Part shown: one piece after another, positions 1-6,894 of the stretch
Position numbering within the stretch: the first letter of the stretch is position 1
How the letters are laid out: the number at the start of each line of letters is the position of its first letter
DNA from: Ureibacillus yapensis
GTDB lineage: Bacteria; Bacillota; Bacilli; Bacillales_A; Planococcaceae
Assembly (NCBI RefSeq): GCF_003515775.1
Contig: NZ_QWEI01000002.1
Coordinates: 124,001 to 188,000 of the forward strand
Reading direction: 5' to 3'
Length of the DNA stretch: 64,000 nt
Program-made: the position numbers and the translations under genes
Notes under the pieces: generated by a model
Told to the model about the DNA's origin: nothing
Database searches by the model: none
What the model saw: the letters and a program-made list of their open reading frames with translations, nothing else

Positions 1-203
1 ACCGTTGTTCCATGTATGATGGAGCGAATCTCTTCCAGACTGACATTGCGCTCTTCACAAACTTTTTTAATTCCCGACATTAGTCCGATGGATTGGTCGT
101 TTGTCGTTGATGGCGTTTTTGTTCCATAAATCTCCCCGGTCTTTTCATTTTGCAGCACAATATCAGTAAAAGTTCCTCCAACATCAACAGCAACTCTATA
201 CAT
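1..203 (-). CDS. Hydantoinase/oxoprolinase family protein, N-terminus (runs off window)
   Basis: The first 67 residues are visible; the rest lies outside the window. The start reads MYRVAVDVGGTFTDIV, the nucleotide-binding signature (DVGGTFTD) at the N-terminus of HyuA/5-oxoprolinase subunit A proteins, which are ATP-dependent cytoplasmic ring-opening enzymes or carboxylase subunits. The ATG is one base after the TGA of the upstream amidohydrolase, and its ribosome binding site (GGGGAG) lies inside that gene's 3' end, so the two are translationally coupled. The neighbours (amidohydrolase, racemase-like and SnoaL-like genes) suggest an operon handling a cyclic or carbamoylated N-compound. The substrate cannot be told from the sequence, and a HyuB partner would be expected further left. 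Confidence 0.85.
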   Translation of the reverse strand, partial: MYRVAVDVGGTFTDIVLQNEKTGEIYGTKTPSTTNDQSIGLMSGIKKVCEERNVSLEEIRSIIHGTT

Positions 204-204
204 C

Positions 205-828
205 TCATTTCTCCCCTTTCAAATTGAGTAGATAATTTTTTGCTGTTTCTAAGCTGATTACATCCCCATATTTCGTTTCAATGTCATATAGATTAGCTTC
301 ATGCGCTTTCTGAGACCGATCACCAACACATTCTTCGGGTATAACAACTCGAAAACCATGTTGTAGTGCATCGACCGCAGTAGCCCTTACACATCCAGAG
401 GTAGTACAACCTACAATTAGTGTTGTATCAATTTTTTCAAATGCTAGAATAGAAGCAAGGTTTGTACCAAAGAAAGCACTCGCAAACTTTTTAATTACGA
501 GTGGTTCACTTTCTTTCCTTTCAAGCCTTTGATCAATCTTGACCCACTCACTTTCCATTGTTAAACATGTTAACGCTGGGACTTTTTGAACAAAGTGGGC
601 ACCATCTTTAAAATGCGCTTCATACATTACCGTAGTGAATATAATTGGAATCTCTTCTTGTCTTGCGAAATGGAGTAGTTTCTTCGTTGCTTTAATTTCA
701 TTATCAAAATTAAAACCTAAAGGGCTATCCTCATTTGTAAACCCTTTCATAAAATCAATCACTAGTATAGCAGGCTTACTCCCCATACCAGTGGAGTGTC
801 CAAATCCTTTAAATTGATCTAATTTCAT
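205..828 (-). CDS. Isochorismatase-family amidohydrolase (N-carbamoylsarcosine amidase-like)
   Basis: This is a 207-residue cysteine hydrolase. The triad of the isochorismatase/CSHase/nicotinamidase fold is visible: Asp25 in VIDFMKGF, Lys114 in IKKFASAFFGT and Cys146 in TTSGCVRATA. The SGCVRATA signature and the FASAFFGT loop are those of N-carbamoylsarcosine amidases and maleamate amidohydrolases, which release ammonia and sometimes CO2 from carbamoyl or amide groups. The ATG used here is preceded by GGGAG; an in-frame ATG seven codons upstream has no such site. It lies directly before the hydantoinase-like gene, so a hydantoin- or N-carbamoyl-type substrate is plausible. The exact substrate is an inference. 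Confidence 0.85.
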   Translation of the reverse strand: MKLDQFKGFGHSTGMGSKPAILVIDFMKGFTNEDSPLGFNFDNEIKATKKLLHFARQEEIPIIFTTVMYEAHFKDGAHFVQKVPALTCLTMESEWVKIDQRLERKESEPLVIKKFASAFFGTNLASILAFEKIDTTLIVGCTTSGCVRATAVDALQHGFRVVIPEECVGDRSQKAHEANLYDIETKYGDVISLETAKNYLLNLKGEK

Positions 829-1288
829 GGAAACTCCCTTTCTCAGCATTTAATAGCAAACCTACCAATTTATTAATTTGCCTCTTTTCGTAAAGAGTTG
901 ATTTACACTTCGCTTTCTGCGATGATTGCGTAATACCACAATTTTTGGACGTTGTTCCCGCGGCATAAAGAAAAATTCTTCAACGTTATATTACATGGAG
1001 AAAATGCCCATGCCCTTACGAGGAGGCACGTATATTCAAGTTGCTCGGTACTCCAATATGTTTTTCTATCATCTTATATACAATTGAACAAAGAATAGTT
1101 TAAGTATATATATACGTTATCTACCTAAAAACTTTTTATAATTAGTACACCATACAATTTCGTTAAGATTACATTTTCTACTAGAACTTATTCATTGATA
1201 CAACTAGGTGAATAATTAAAATATTGGATTAAAATGAAGGAAAAAACTCAACCTCCATTAGAGGCTAAGCTTTTTCATAATGTTCTCT
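829..1288. other. Intergenic stretch without recognisable gene
   Basis: No gene is supported here. Two frames on the minus strand stay open for about 30-40 codons around 860-1010, but neither gives a recognisable motif and neither has a good ribosome binding site. The segment is probably spacer or badly decayed sequence between the racemase-like and amidohydrolase genes, which therefore may not be one tight operon. Confidence 0.4.
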
Positions 1289-2044
1289 TTAATATGAAGA
1301 AGCTAGTCCGCTGAAAATATCATCATCTTTAATAATTTCAGGTGAAGGGAATGCTTTTTTACTGTGTGTTAATCCAAGTTCAAGAAAAATTTCACAATAC
1401 TTGTACATCATTAATCCAGGATTAATAACGGGTACAGGTAAACGTTCTTTTAAATAATTGAAAGACTGATGCATCGTTGTAGAACCAAGAACAATGACAT
1501 CCGCGCCATCTTCATGTATTGCTTTCAAAGCCGCCTGTTCAAGCTTTTCAAAGATTATTTCCTCTTTACCATTTAATAATTCAGAAAGGTCTGGTCTTGT
1601 ATTAATGGAACGCATAGATGCTAGTTTATGCTGCAATCCATATTCGGTTAGTGTCTTTTTGTAAAGGTGAAACCATTCATCCCACATGGTTATAATTGAA
1701 AACTTTTGACCTATCATACACGCTGTATGAAAAGCCATTTGTCCAGGCCCAAAAACAGGTATGTCTAATCTTGAACGCAAAGCGTAAAGACCAGAATCAC
1801 TTACCGTATCAATACAGACCGCATCATAGCCTTCCTCTTCTGCTTTAAGTCCCGCTTCAAAAACAAACATATCCATTAGCATTGTATCGTAATAGCTATC
1901 ACCAAGCGACGCACCATTTTTAACAGAAACAAATTCGACCTCATATCCTGGCCGTATTAGTTCTTTAGGTAATTGTGCTTGTCGATTTTTCACCCCGCTC
2001 TCATTAACTGGGATAGGTATGATAATTTTCACTCTTTTATTCAT
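1289..2044 (-). CDS. Asp/Glu/hydantoin racemase-family protein lacking both catalytic cysteines
   Basis: The 251-residue protein has the fold signatures of the aspartate/glutamate/hydantoin racemase superfamily: a DAVCIDTVSDSGLYALR block near residue 75, PVFGPGQMAFHTA, then FSIIT, and ADVIVLGSTTM near residue 185. In active hydantoin racemases the first block carries Cys before the GDPGL turn and the second reads VLGC. Here the aligned residues appear to be Thr80 and Ser188, although a Cys lies three residues earlier at 77. Cofactor-independent racemisation would then be unlikely, and another role such as isomerase, decarboxylase or binding protein is possible. The second ATG is chosen because GGGG precedes it by about nine bases. 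The hydantoinase-like context supports the family call. Confidence 0.75.
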   Translation of the reverse strand: MNKRVKIIIPIPVNESGVKNRQAQLPKELIRPGYEVEFVSVKNGASLGDSYYDTMLMDMFVFEAGLKAEEEGYDAVCIDTVSDSGLYALRSRLDIPVFGPGQMAFHTACMIGQKFSIITMWDEWFHLYKKTLTEYGLQHKLASMRSINTRPDLSELLNGKEEIIFEKLEQAALKAIHEDGADVIVLGSTTMHQSFNYLKERLPVPVINPGLMMYKYCEIFLELGLTHSKKAFPSPEIIKDDDIFSGLASSY

Positions 2045-2068
2045 TCCGTTCATCCCCTTTTTTGCAGG

Positions 2069-2470
2069 CTAAGCTTTTTTCCCAGCAAGCACATTTTGCC
2101 CCATCATATATACATGAACTTCCTTAAACTTACCGTTTTCGAGGTAAAAGAAATTACAATTAGTTTGATAAACTTCGTCATTATTACCAGACATTAATTC
2201 CACATTAAATTGTGACGCAATACATTCATTTTCTTCGTCTACAATATGCTTAAAATCTTTGTGAACCATTTTGTTTGGGAATCCTTTAAATAGTTCTACA
2301 AACATTTCTCTGATTTCTACTATTCCATGATGTTTTGCGGGATTTCCAGATCGAACGGTAAACGTGGCATCTTCACAAAAACAATCAAGGACTCCATCCA
2401 AATCATATTTATCTACATTTTCAAAGTATTTATATTGAGCCATTTCAATTAAATAATTTCTATCCTTCAT
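2069..2470 (-). CDS. SnoaL-like / NTF2-fold protein
   Basis: The 133-residue protein matches the SnoaL-like polyketide-cyclase/ketosteroid-isomerase NTF2 fold: an N-terminal helix with YKYFENVDKYDLDGVLDCF, then DATFTV, a central HGIVEIREMF segment, and a C-terminal sheet ending in EVHVYMMG. Members form a cone-shaped pocket and act as isomerases, hydratases or binding proteins; the reaction cannot be deduced. The internal ATG is chosen because AGGAG lies eight bases upstream. It is the first gene of the minus-strand operon that leads into the racemase-like gene 25 bases later, and it shares the intergenic region with the divergent GntR gene, its likely regulator. Confidence 0.75.
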   Translation of the reverse strand: MKDRNYLIEMAQYKYFENVDKYDLDGVLDCFCEDATFTVRSGNPAKHHGIVEIREMFVELFKGFPNKMVHKDFKHIVDEENECIASQFNVELMSGNNDEVYQTNCNFFYLENGKFKEVHVYMMGQNVLAGKKA

Positions 2471-2640
2471 AAAATCACTCCTCTTAGTATTCTTTAAAAC
2501 TCTCACTTAAATTCATTAAGGTTTGAGGTTAAATGTAAAAATTAAACAATTTTTTATAGTCCCGAACCCCCCCCTTCTTTTATGTTTAATTAAAGTTAGA
2601 TTTTTCTGAAAATTGGTAATACAACAAAATCATAATTCTT

Positions 2641-2648
2641 TGTATACA
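2641..2648. promoter_or_regulatory. Candidate GntR operator (TGTATACA, site 1)
   Basis: TGTATACA is a perfect 8-bp palindrome in the sequence TTGTATACAGTA. The inverted copy TACTGTATACAA lies about 137 bp further on, so the 12-mers mirror each other. FadR/VanR-type GntR proteins commonly bind GTATAC-centred palindromes, and a GntR gene starts 450 bp away. The assignment is an inference. Confidence 0.45.
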
Positions 2649-2777
2649 GTATGTCAATATTTTTTTCGGTGTATTTTTGAATGTTATTTTTAAATTAGTT
2701 ATAAACCTTAAATATCAATGATTTAAACCGTGAATTGAACTACTTTTAATATTTCAGATTGCACTTAATATAATTAC

Positions 2778-2785
2778 TGTATACA
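2778..2785. promoter_or_regulatory. Candidate GntR operator (TGTATACA, site 2)
   Basis: This is the second TGTATACA palindrome, embedded in TACTGTATACAA, the exact reverse complement of the 12-mer around the first site. Two mirrored sites between divergent genes would fit looping or dual repression by the adjacent GntR protein. Confidence 0.45.
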
Positions 2786-3104
2786 ATAAAATATATGAAC
2801 TGGTAAGCTGTTTTAAAACCGAATCTTTTCACTACCATGCGGTATCAGGTCACGTAGTTTCCTGGTAGCGAGAGAAGGTAATAAAATTTCAGCTACAAAC
2901 AAGTAATGTTTATATAAAGAGTAGTCTGGGTTCTCGAATTCACACTTATTACCCTTGGGAAAACAATTTACACATATAACAATAAGGCACTCTGAATTAA
3001 AATTGCCCACTCATTCCCACAGATTTGCAAATAACTAATTATCCCTAAAAGTCTAGAATAATAAAATTCGCTCAACGCAACTATTTTTCCTTAGCGTTTT
3101 TTAA

Positions 3105-3803
3105 ATGAGCGAATCGAAAGGAATGGTTATAATTATCAATCCATATATGTATATTAAAGATGCAATCATAATTGGAGAATTAGAGCCTGGTAAACGATTA
3201 ACAGAGGAATTTTTAGCGTCTATACTAAATGTTAGCCGCACTCCAATCCGGGAAGCAATTAAACAACTAGAATCTGATGGCTTAATTACTCCATATAAAC
3301 GTCGAGGTTATATTGTAAGAGAGTTTTTAGTAGAAGATATTAAACAAATTTATAATTTACGTGCCTTGTTAGAAAGTTATGGAACTAGTGAAGCCTCTTT
3401 AAACCGATCTGAAGAAGAGGTGGAAGCGATACGGACCAAAAATTCTACCTACGAAAAAGCAATTGCTCAATGGAAACGGTCCGATATCACAACCATCCAA
3501 ACCATCCAGAAGGCAAATCAAGAGTTTCATGATGAAATCTTCAAAGCAACCAAAAATACTCATTTACAATCCCTTATATCAAAAGTAGTCGTTCTGCCTC
3601 TTGTCTTTCGTTCATTTTACTGGTATAACGAACACCAATTAATTCGTTCACTGGAAGTGCATAAGACCATCTTGAAAGCGATTGAAAACCAGGAACCCGA
3701 TCGGGCGAAAATTGCTATGCAGGAGCATATATACCAAGGGCGGGACGATGTTCTTATTCAAATGAATAACCCACAAATTCAGCTATGGAAAGGAGAATCA
3801 TAA
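3105..3803 (+). CDS. GntR-family transcriptional regulator (FCD/FadR type)
   Basis: The 232-residue regulator has an N-terminal winged helix-turn-helix (about residues 15-75; ILNVSRTPIREAIKQLESDG is the GntR recognition block) and a C-terminal all-helical FCD ligand domain with NLRALLESYG and QEFHDEIFKATKNT. FCD regulators usually sense small carboxylates or acyl-CoA compounds and repress their own catabolic operon. The stop codon overlaps the start of the HMG-CoA-lyase-like gene by one base (TAATG), so the two are co-translated. The start is uncertain: the first ATG has no clear ribosome binding site and Met7 is an alternative. Likely targets are this pair and the divergent SnoaL/racemase operon. 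Confidence 0.85.
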   Translation: MSESKGMVIIINPYMYIKDAIIIGELEPGKRLTEEFLASILNVSRTPIREAIKQLESDGLITPYKRRGYIVREFLVEDIKQIYNLRALLESYGTSEASLNRSEEEVEAIRTKNSTYEKAIAQWKRSDITTIQTIQKANQEFHDEIFKATKNTHLQSLISKVVVLPLVFRSFYWYNEHQLIRSLEVHKTILKAIENQEPDRAKIAMQEHIYQGRDDVLIQMNNPQIQLWKGES

Positions 3804-4678
3804 TGATTGAAATTTGCGAAGTAGGTCCTCGCGATGGAATTCAAAATGAAAAAAAAACTGTAAGTACTGCTCAGAAAGTTCAAATGATCACCCGATTGAT
3901 TGATGCAGGAATTAGAAAAATTGAAGCTGTATCTTTTGTGAATCCGAAAGTCGTCCCGCAAATGGCGGATGCCGAAGAAGTTATGAAAAGAGTACCTAAA
4001 GTTGAGGGTGTAACTTACGCTGGGCTCGTCTTAAATTATCCCGGCTTAACCCGGGCCCTGGAAACTGCTGTTCATACTTATCATGTGGTAACAGCGACAA
4101 GTGATGCATTCAATCTAAAAAACGCCAGAAAAACCGTTGATCAAAATATCATAGAGTTAGTAAAAGTCATCGAAGAAGCGAACTCTGCGAAAAAATCTGT
4201 TGTTGGAGTTCTAGGAACAGCATTTGGTTGCCCGTTTTCAGGAGGTGTTCCCGTTGAGCGTGTGCTTGAAATCTCTGAAGCGTTCGTCAAAGCAGGAGCT
4301 TCTGAAATCGTTCTTGCTGACACGACCGGACTTGCCAATCCTCTGCAAGTTAGTGAAATGGTTGAACGTTTCCAGCGAAATTATGGAGACGATGTCAACA
4401 TAGGACTACATTTTCACAACACCAGAGGGTTAGGTCTTGCAAATGTTCTCGCAGGTTATCAGTCTGGTATCCGCCGTTTCGATTCTTCCATCGCTGGGCT
4501 TGGCGGCTGTCCGTTCGCACCCAAAGCTGTTGGCAATGTCTGCACGGAAGACATGGTCAATATGTTTGCCGGTATGGGAATTGAAACCGGAACCAATCTT
4601 CAAAAACTTGTCGAAACAGCGCTGTGGATGGAAGAACAGATGGAGAAGCGCTTGGATGGTATGCTTATGAAAGTTTAA
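3803..4678 (+). CDS. Hydroxymethylglutaryl-CoA lyase-family enzyme
   Basis: The 291-residue TIM-barrel enzyme of the HMG-CoA lyase/DRE family has Arg10-Asp11 in EVGPRDGIQNE, the metal ligands His203 and His205 in LHFHNT, and catalytic-loop Cys236 in GLGGCPFAPKAVGN. Such enzymes cleave HMG-CoA, or a related 3-hydroxy-3-methyl acyl-CoA, to a ketoacid plus acyl-CoA. A second and better-placed HMG-CoA lyase occurs near 32.3 kb in the leucine cluster, so this paralog probably serves the neighbouring pathway with a different substrate. The start ATG follows AAAGGAGAATCATA and overlaps the GntR stop codon. Confidence 0.85.
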   Translation: MIEICEVGPRDGIQNEKKTVSTAQKVQMITRLIDAGIRKIEAVSFVNPKVVPQMADAEEVMKRVPKVEGVTYAGLVLNYPGLTRALETAVHTYHVVTATSDAFNLKNARKTVDQNIIELVKVIEEANSAKKSVVGVLGTAFGCPFSGGVPVERVLEISEAFVKAGASEIVLADTTGLANPLQVSEMVERFQRNYGDDVNIGLHFHNTRGLGLANVLAGYQSGIRRFDSSIAGLGGCPFAPKAVGNVCTEDMVNMFAGMGIETGTNLQKLVETALWMEEQMEKRLDGMLMKV

Positions 4679-4849
4679 GGGGATGTCTATCGAAAATTCA
4701 CAGGTAAAAGAGTAAAAGATTTATTATGCAACAGCATTCACAACTCTTTTTGTAGATACCTCTACTTATGCTGCCTAGATTTTTACTAATACAGATTTAA
4801 CAGAAATATCAAATAAGAGTAATACAGACCACCTGTTTACTCTTTTGTC

Positions 4850-4871
4850 CGCATTTTGTCCGCAGAATTAT
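4850..4871 (+). repeat. Tandem TTTGTCCGCA repeats (arm-site-like), left end
   Basis: The motif TTTGTCCGCA occurs twice, 11 bases apart, about 120 bp before the tRNA-like core. The same tandem pair occurs at 5126-5147 and near 24327-24348. Tandem short direct repeats near an attachment core resemble arm-type sites of tyrosine integrases; alternatively they are the remains of an integrase 3' end. Confidence 0.55.
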
Positions 4872-4988
4872 TTTTTTGTATTGAACTTATTTAACTGAGC
4901 TGCTTTTAATCACCTTAAAAAGCTTCAAAAATCAGACTTATTTAACTTAATTGAACTTAATTTATCTACACTTATTTATACCGACAAA

Positions 4989-5032
4989 TTCGACAACGTG
5001 AGAGTCATGGGTTCGAGCCCCTTCGAGACCAT
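4989..5032 (+). other. Degenerate tRNA-Val(GAC) 3'-half, candidate attachment site 1
   Basis: The segment reads like the anticodon-loop-to-acceptor half of a tRNA (CGACAACGTG, then GGTTCGAGCC, then CGAGACCA). It differs at several positions from the two identical copies at 24.5 and 29.8 kb, and its T-stem pairing is broken. No 5' half precedes it, so it is not a functional tRNA. A 3' tRNA fragment of this kind is what remains where integrases use tRNA genes as targets. Confidence 0.65.
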
Positions 5033-5125
5033 TCTTTTAAAAGGTCTACAAACGTTGATGTATCAATATTCCTAGAACTTTTTCTTTATGCTCAAATTTA
5101 TTTAAACTTATCAAATTTCTAAGTT

Positions 5126-5147
5126 TGTCCGCAATTTGTCCGCAAGA
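5126..5147 (+). repeat. Tandem TTTGTCCGCA repeats, inner copy
   Basis: A further pair of TTTGTCCGCA motifs, again 11 bases apart, lies about 95 bp inside the left attachment-like site. It is not part of the 218-bp repeat, so the motif is iterated independently of that duplication, which favours a protein-binding role. Confidence 0.5.
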
Positions 5148-5190
5148 AATTTTCCAATTACTTCTCACTAGGTTGAATAGCATTAAAAAT

Positions 5191-5219
5191 ACCCCTTTGG
5201 AAGATCGTTTCCAAGGGGT
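5191..5219 (-). terminator. Rho-independent terminator after the FAD-oxidase gene
   Basis: ACCCCTTTGGAA pairs with TTCCAAGGGGT, with one bulged base and a short loop. On the minus strand the hairpin is followed by ATTTTTAATG. It lies about 110 bp past the stop of the GlcD-like gene and would end the long minus-strand block. Confidence 0.7.
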
Positions 5220-5325
5220 AAAATTGTGCAGCTTTCTCAACTACAGTATAACTTTATCAATCTTCAAATTTTTAACTATACTTCATAAGAAGTCAAAAAC
5301 TGTACAAAGGATTTCTTTCATTTTG

Positions 5326-6690
5326 TTAATCCATATCAAATAATACACCCGGTGAAAACATATTGTCTGGATCTAATAATTTTTTAATCCCTTTCATTAT
5401 TTCCAATGTAGTCGAGTGCTCTTGACGTAAAAAATGTTTCTTTCCTACGCCAATTCCATGTTCTCCAGTACATGTCCCACCTACTTCTAATGCAAATTGG
5501 ACAATTTGATCATTTATTGTATGCATGAGAGCAAGCTCTTCTTCATCATTTTGGTCAATTGCAAAACCCACATGGAAATTACCGTCACCCACATGACCTA
5601 TAATGGATGCTTTTATTCCGTGAAGATCTACAACTTTCCTCGCATGCATGACGGCCGCAGTTAATTTTGATAATGGTACACAAACATCTGTAAACATTAA
5701 CCCCTTACCAGGATTCGCAGCTGCAACGGATAATGCTGCATTATGTCGTGCTTGCCAAAGCTTTGCACGCGCTAATGAATCCGTCTCAAATTGAAGCTCA
5801 CATGTGGAATTTTCTGAAATAGATTGAAGTAAGGATAAATCTAACTCAACCTCTTCTTTACTACCTGTTAATTCAATTAATAGTGAATGGGCTACCTTTA
5901 AATCAAGTTGAGATTGTTCATTAATAATATCAATTGTTTCAGCATCTACTAACTCCATCTTTGAAACTTTTAATCCAGATGCTAGAATTTGTTGTGTTTT
6001 TTCGCTTGCCTGCTGTAATGAATTGAATGTTAATTTTGCAACCGCACTATATTCTTCAATACCATACACTTTCAACGTAATTTCACTAATCATTCCAAGA
6101 GTGCCTTCAGATCCAATAAATAAATCTTTTAGTGCAAATCCAGCAGATGTTTTTGCTGCAGCAGATCCAACGTTAATGACTTCACTGGAAGCTAACACGA
6201 CCCGTAGCTTACGCACTTGTTGACGCATTGTTCCATATTTCACAGCATTTGTACCACTTGCATTTGTTGCAGTCATCCCACCAAGTGTTGCATTCGCTCC
6301 AGGATCGACTGGAAAAAATAAACCGTGTTTCTTTAACGCTTGGTTCAACTGTTCACGTGTAACACCCGGCTGTGCTGTTACCGTATAATCTTCAGGGTTG
6401 ATTGACAGAATTTCATTCATTTCAGAGAAATCTACAACTATGCCCCCATGATAAGGGATAATATGTCCTTCAACGCTGGTTCCTATACCGAAAGGCACGA
6501 TGGGTTTTTTGAATTGTTTAGCTATGTTTACGACATGTACAAGTTCTTCTTCACTTTTCGGAAAAACTACTACATCTGGTGTACTTGCTTTATGATACGT
6601 TAAGGCTTTGCTGTGATGTTCTAAAACCGTTTGATTAATAGATACTTTTCTTACACCCTCTCTTAATGCTTCTACTAATCTATCCAACAC
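5326..6690 (-). CDS. FAD-binding 2-hydroxyacid dehydrogenase (GlcD/D-lactate dehydrogenase type)
   Basis: The 454-residue flavoprotein has an N-terminal PCMH-type FAD domain (PGANATLGGMTATNASG near residue 135) and a C-terminal FAD-oxidase domain carrying GHVGDGNFH and the CTGEHGIG motif near residue 410. This is the glycolate oxidase GlcD/D-lactate dehydrogenase family, which oxidises D-2-hydroxy acids to 2-oxo acids and passes electrons to a quinone or ETF. No GlcE or GlcF partner is nearby. A GTG with AGGAGG eight bases upstream is the best start; an upstream in-frame GTG is too close to that site. Together with the FMN oxidase next door it would let both enantiomers of a 2-hydroxy acid be used. 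Confidence 0.85.
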   Translation of the reverse strand: MLDRLVEALREGVRKVSINQTVLEHHSKALTYHKASTPDVVVFPKSEEELVHVVNIAKQFKKPIVPFGIGTSVEGHIIPYHGGIVVDFSEMNEILSINPEDYTVTAQPGVTREQLNQALKKHGLFFPVDPGANATLGGMTATNASGTNAVKYGTMRQQVRKLRVVLASSEVINVGSAAAKTSAGFALKDLFIGSEGTLGMISEITLKVYGIEEYSAVAKLTFNSLQQASEKTQQILASGLKVSKMELVDAETIDIINEQSQLDLKVAHSLLIELTGSKEEVELDLSLLQSISENSTCELQFETDSLARAKLWQARHNAALSVAAANPGKGLMFTDVCVPLSKLTAAVMHARKVVDLHGIKASIIGHVGDGNFHVGFAIDQNDEEELALMHTINDQIVQFALEVGGTCTGEHGIGVGKKHFLRQEHSTTLEIMKGIKKLLDPDNMFSPGVLFDMD

Positions 6691-6807
6691 AATCACTCCC
6701 TCCTATATTTTAAACCGTTGTAAATACTTTATTTTATGAAATCACATTCTTAGAATTTATCGTTATTGTTCTTCTAATGAAGAATTTAATCTTAGTCCTA
6801 GAAGTGT

Positions 6808-6849
6808 AAAAAAAGCACAACCCAACGTTAGTTGATGTTGTACTTTTTT
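6808..6849 (-). terminator. Rho-independent terminator after the FMN-oxidase gene
   Basis: AAGTACAAC and GTTGTGCTT (minus strand) form an A/T-flanked hairpin with a T tract on the exit side. It lies just past the end of the alpha-hydroxyacid oxidase gene and separates it from the GlcD-like gene. Confidence 0.65.
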
Positions 6850-6894
6850 GCTACAATCATCTGTTAATCTCCATTTGATTCGCACAATAGTTTA

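Larger units (their letters stand above)
2471..3104. other. Divergent intergenic region, possible decayed sequence
   Basis: This region separates the SnoaL/racemase operon from the GntR gene. It contains a run of nine C, and two TGTATACA octamers listed separately. An open stretch at 2813-3010 on the minus strand encodes 65 residues ending LATRKLRDLIPHGSE, but it has no convincing ribosome binding site and I do not recognise it. I treat it as unproven rather than a gene. Confidence 0.4.
4815..5032 (+). repeat. 218-bp direct repeat, copy 1 (left end of apparent island)
   Basis: This segment matches 24295-24512 over exactly 218 bases without net insertion or deletion. The first 90 or so bases differ at only two positions, the middle is divergent, and both copies end in a tRNA-Val(GAC) 3'-half sequence. 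All 17 genes between the two copies run on the minus strand. The layout resembles attL/attR of an integrated element, or a duplication formed during integration. Confidence 0.75.

Noticed and set aside
860-1010. Short open frames on the minus strand
   Set aside because: Two overlapping frames are both open for about 30-40 codons, which is expected by chance, and neither has a motif or a start signal.
2565-2575. Homopolymeric C run as a phase-variation tract
   Set aside because: It is intergenic and not inside or directly before a gene start, so there is no evidence for switching.
2813-3010. A 65-residue protein on the minus strand
   Set aside because: No ribosome binding site, no recognisable motif, and it overlaps a probable regulatory region.
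4680-5325. An intact integrase gene at the island end
   Set aside because: Only short tandem TTTGTCCGCA motifs remain; no frame encodes the tyrosine recombinase catalytic motifs.
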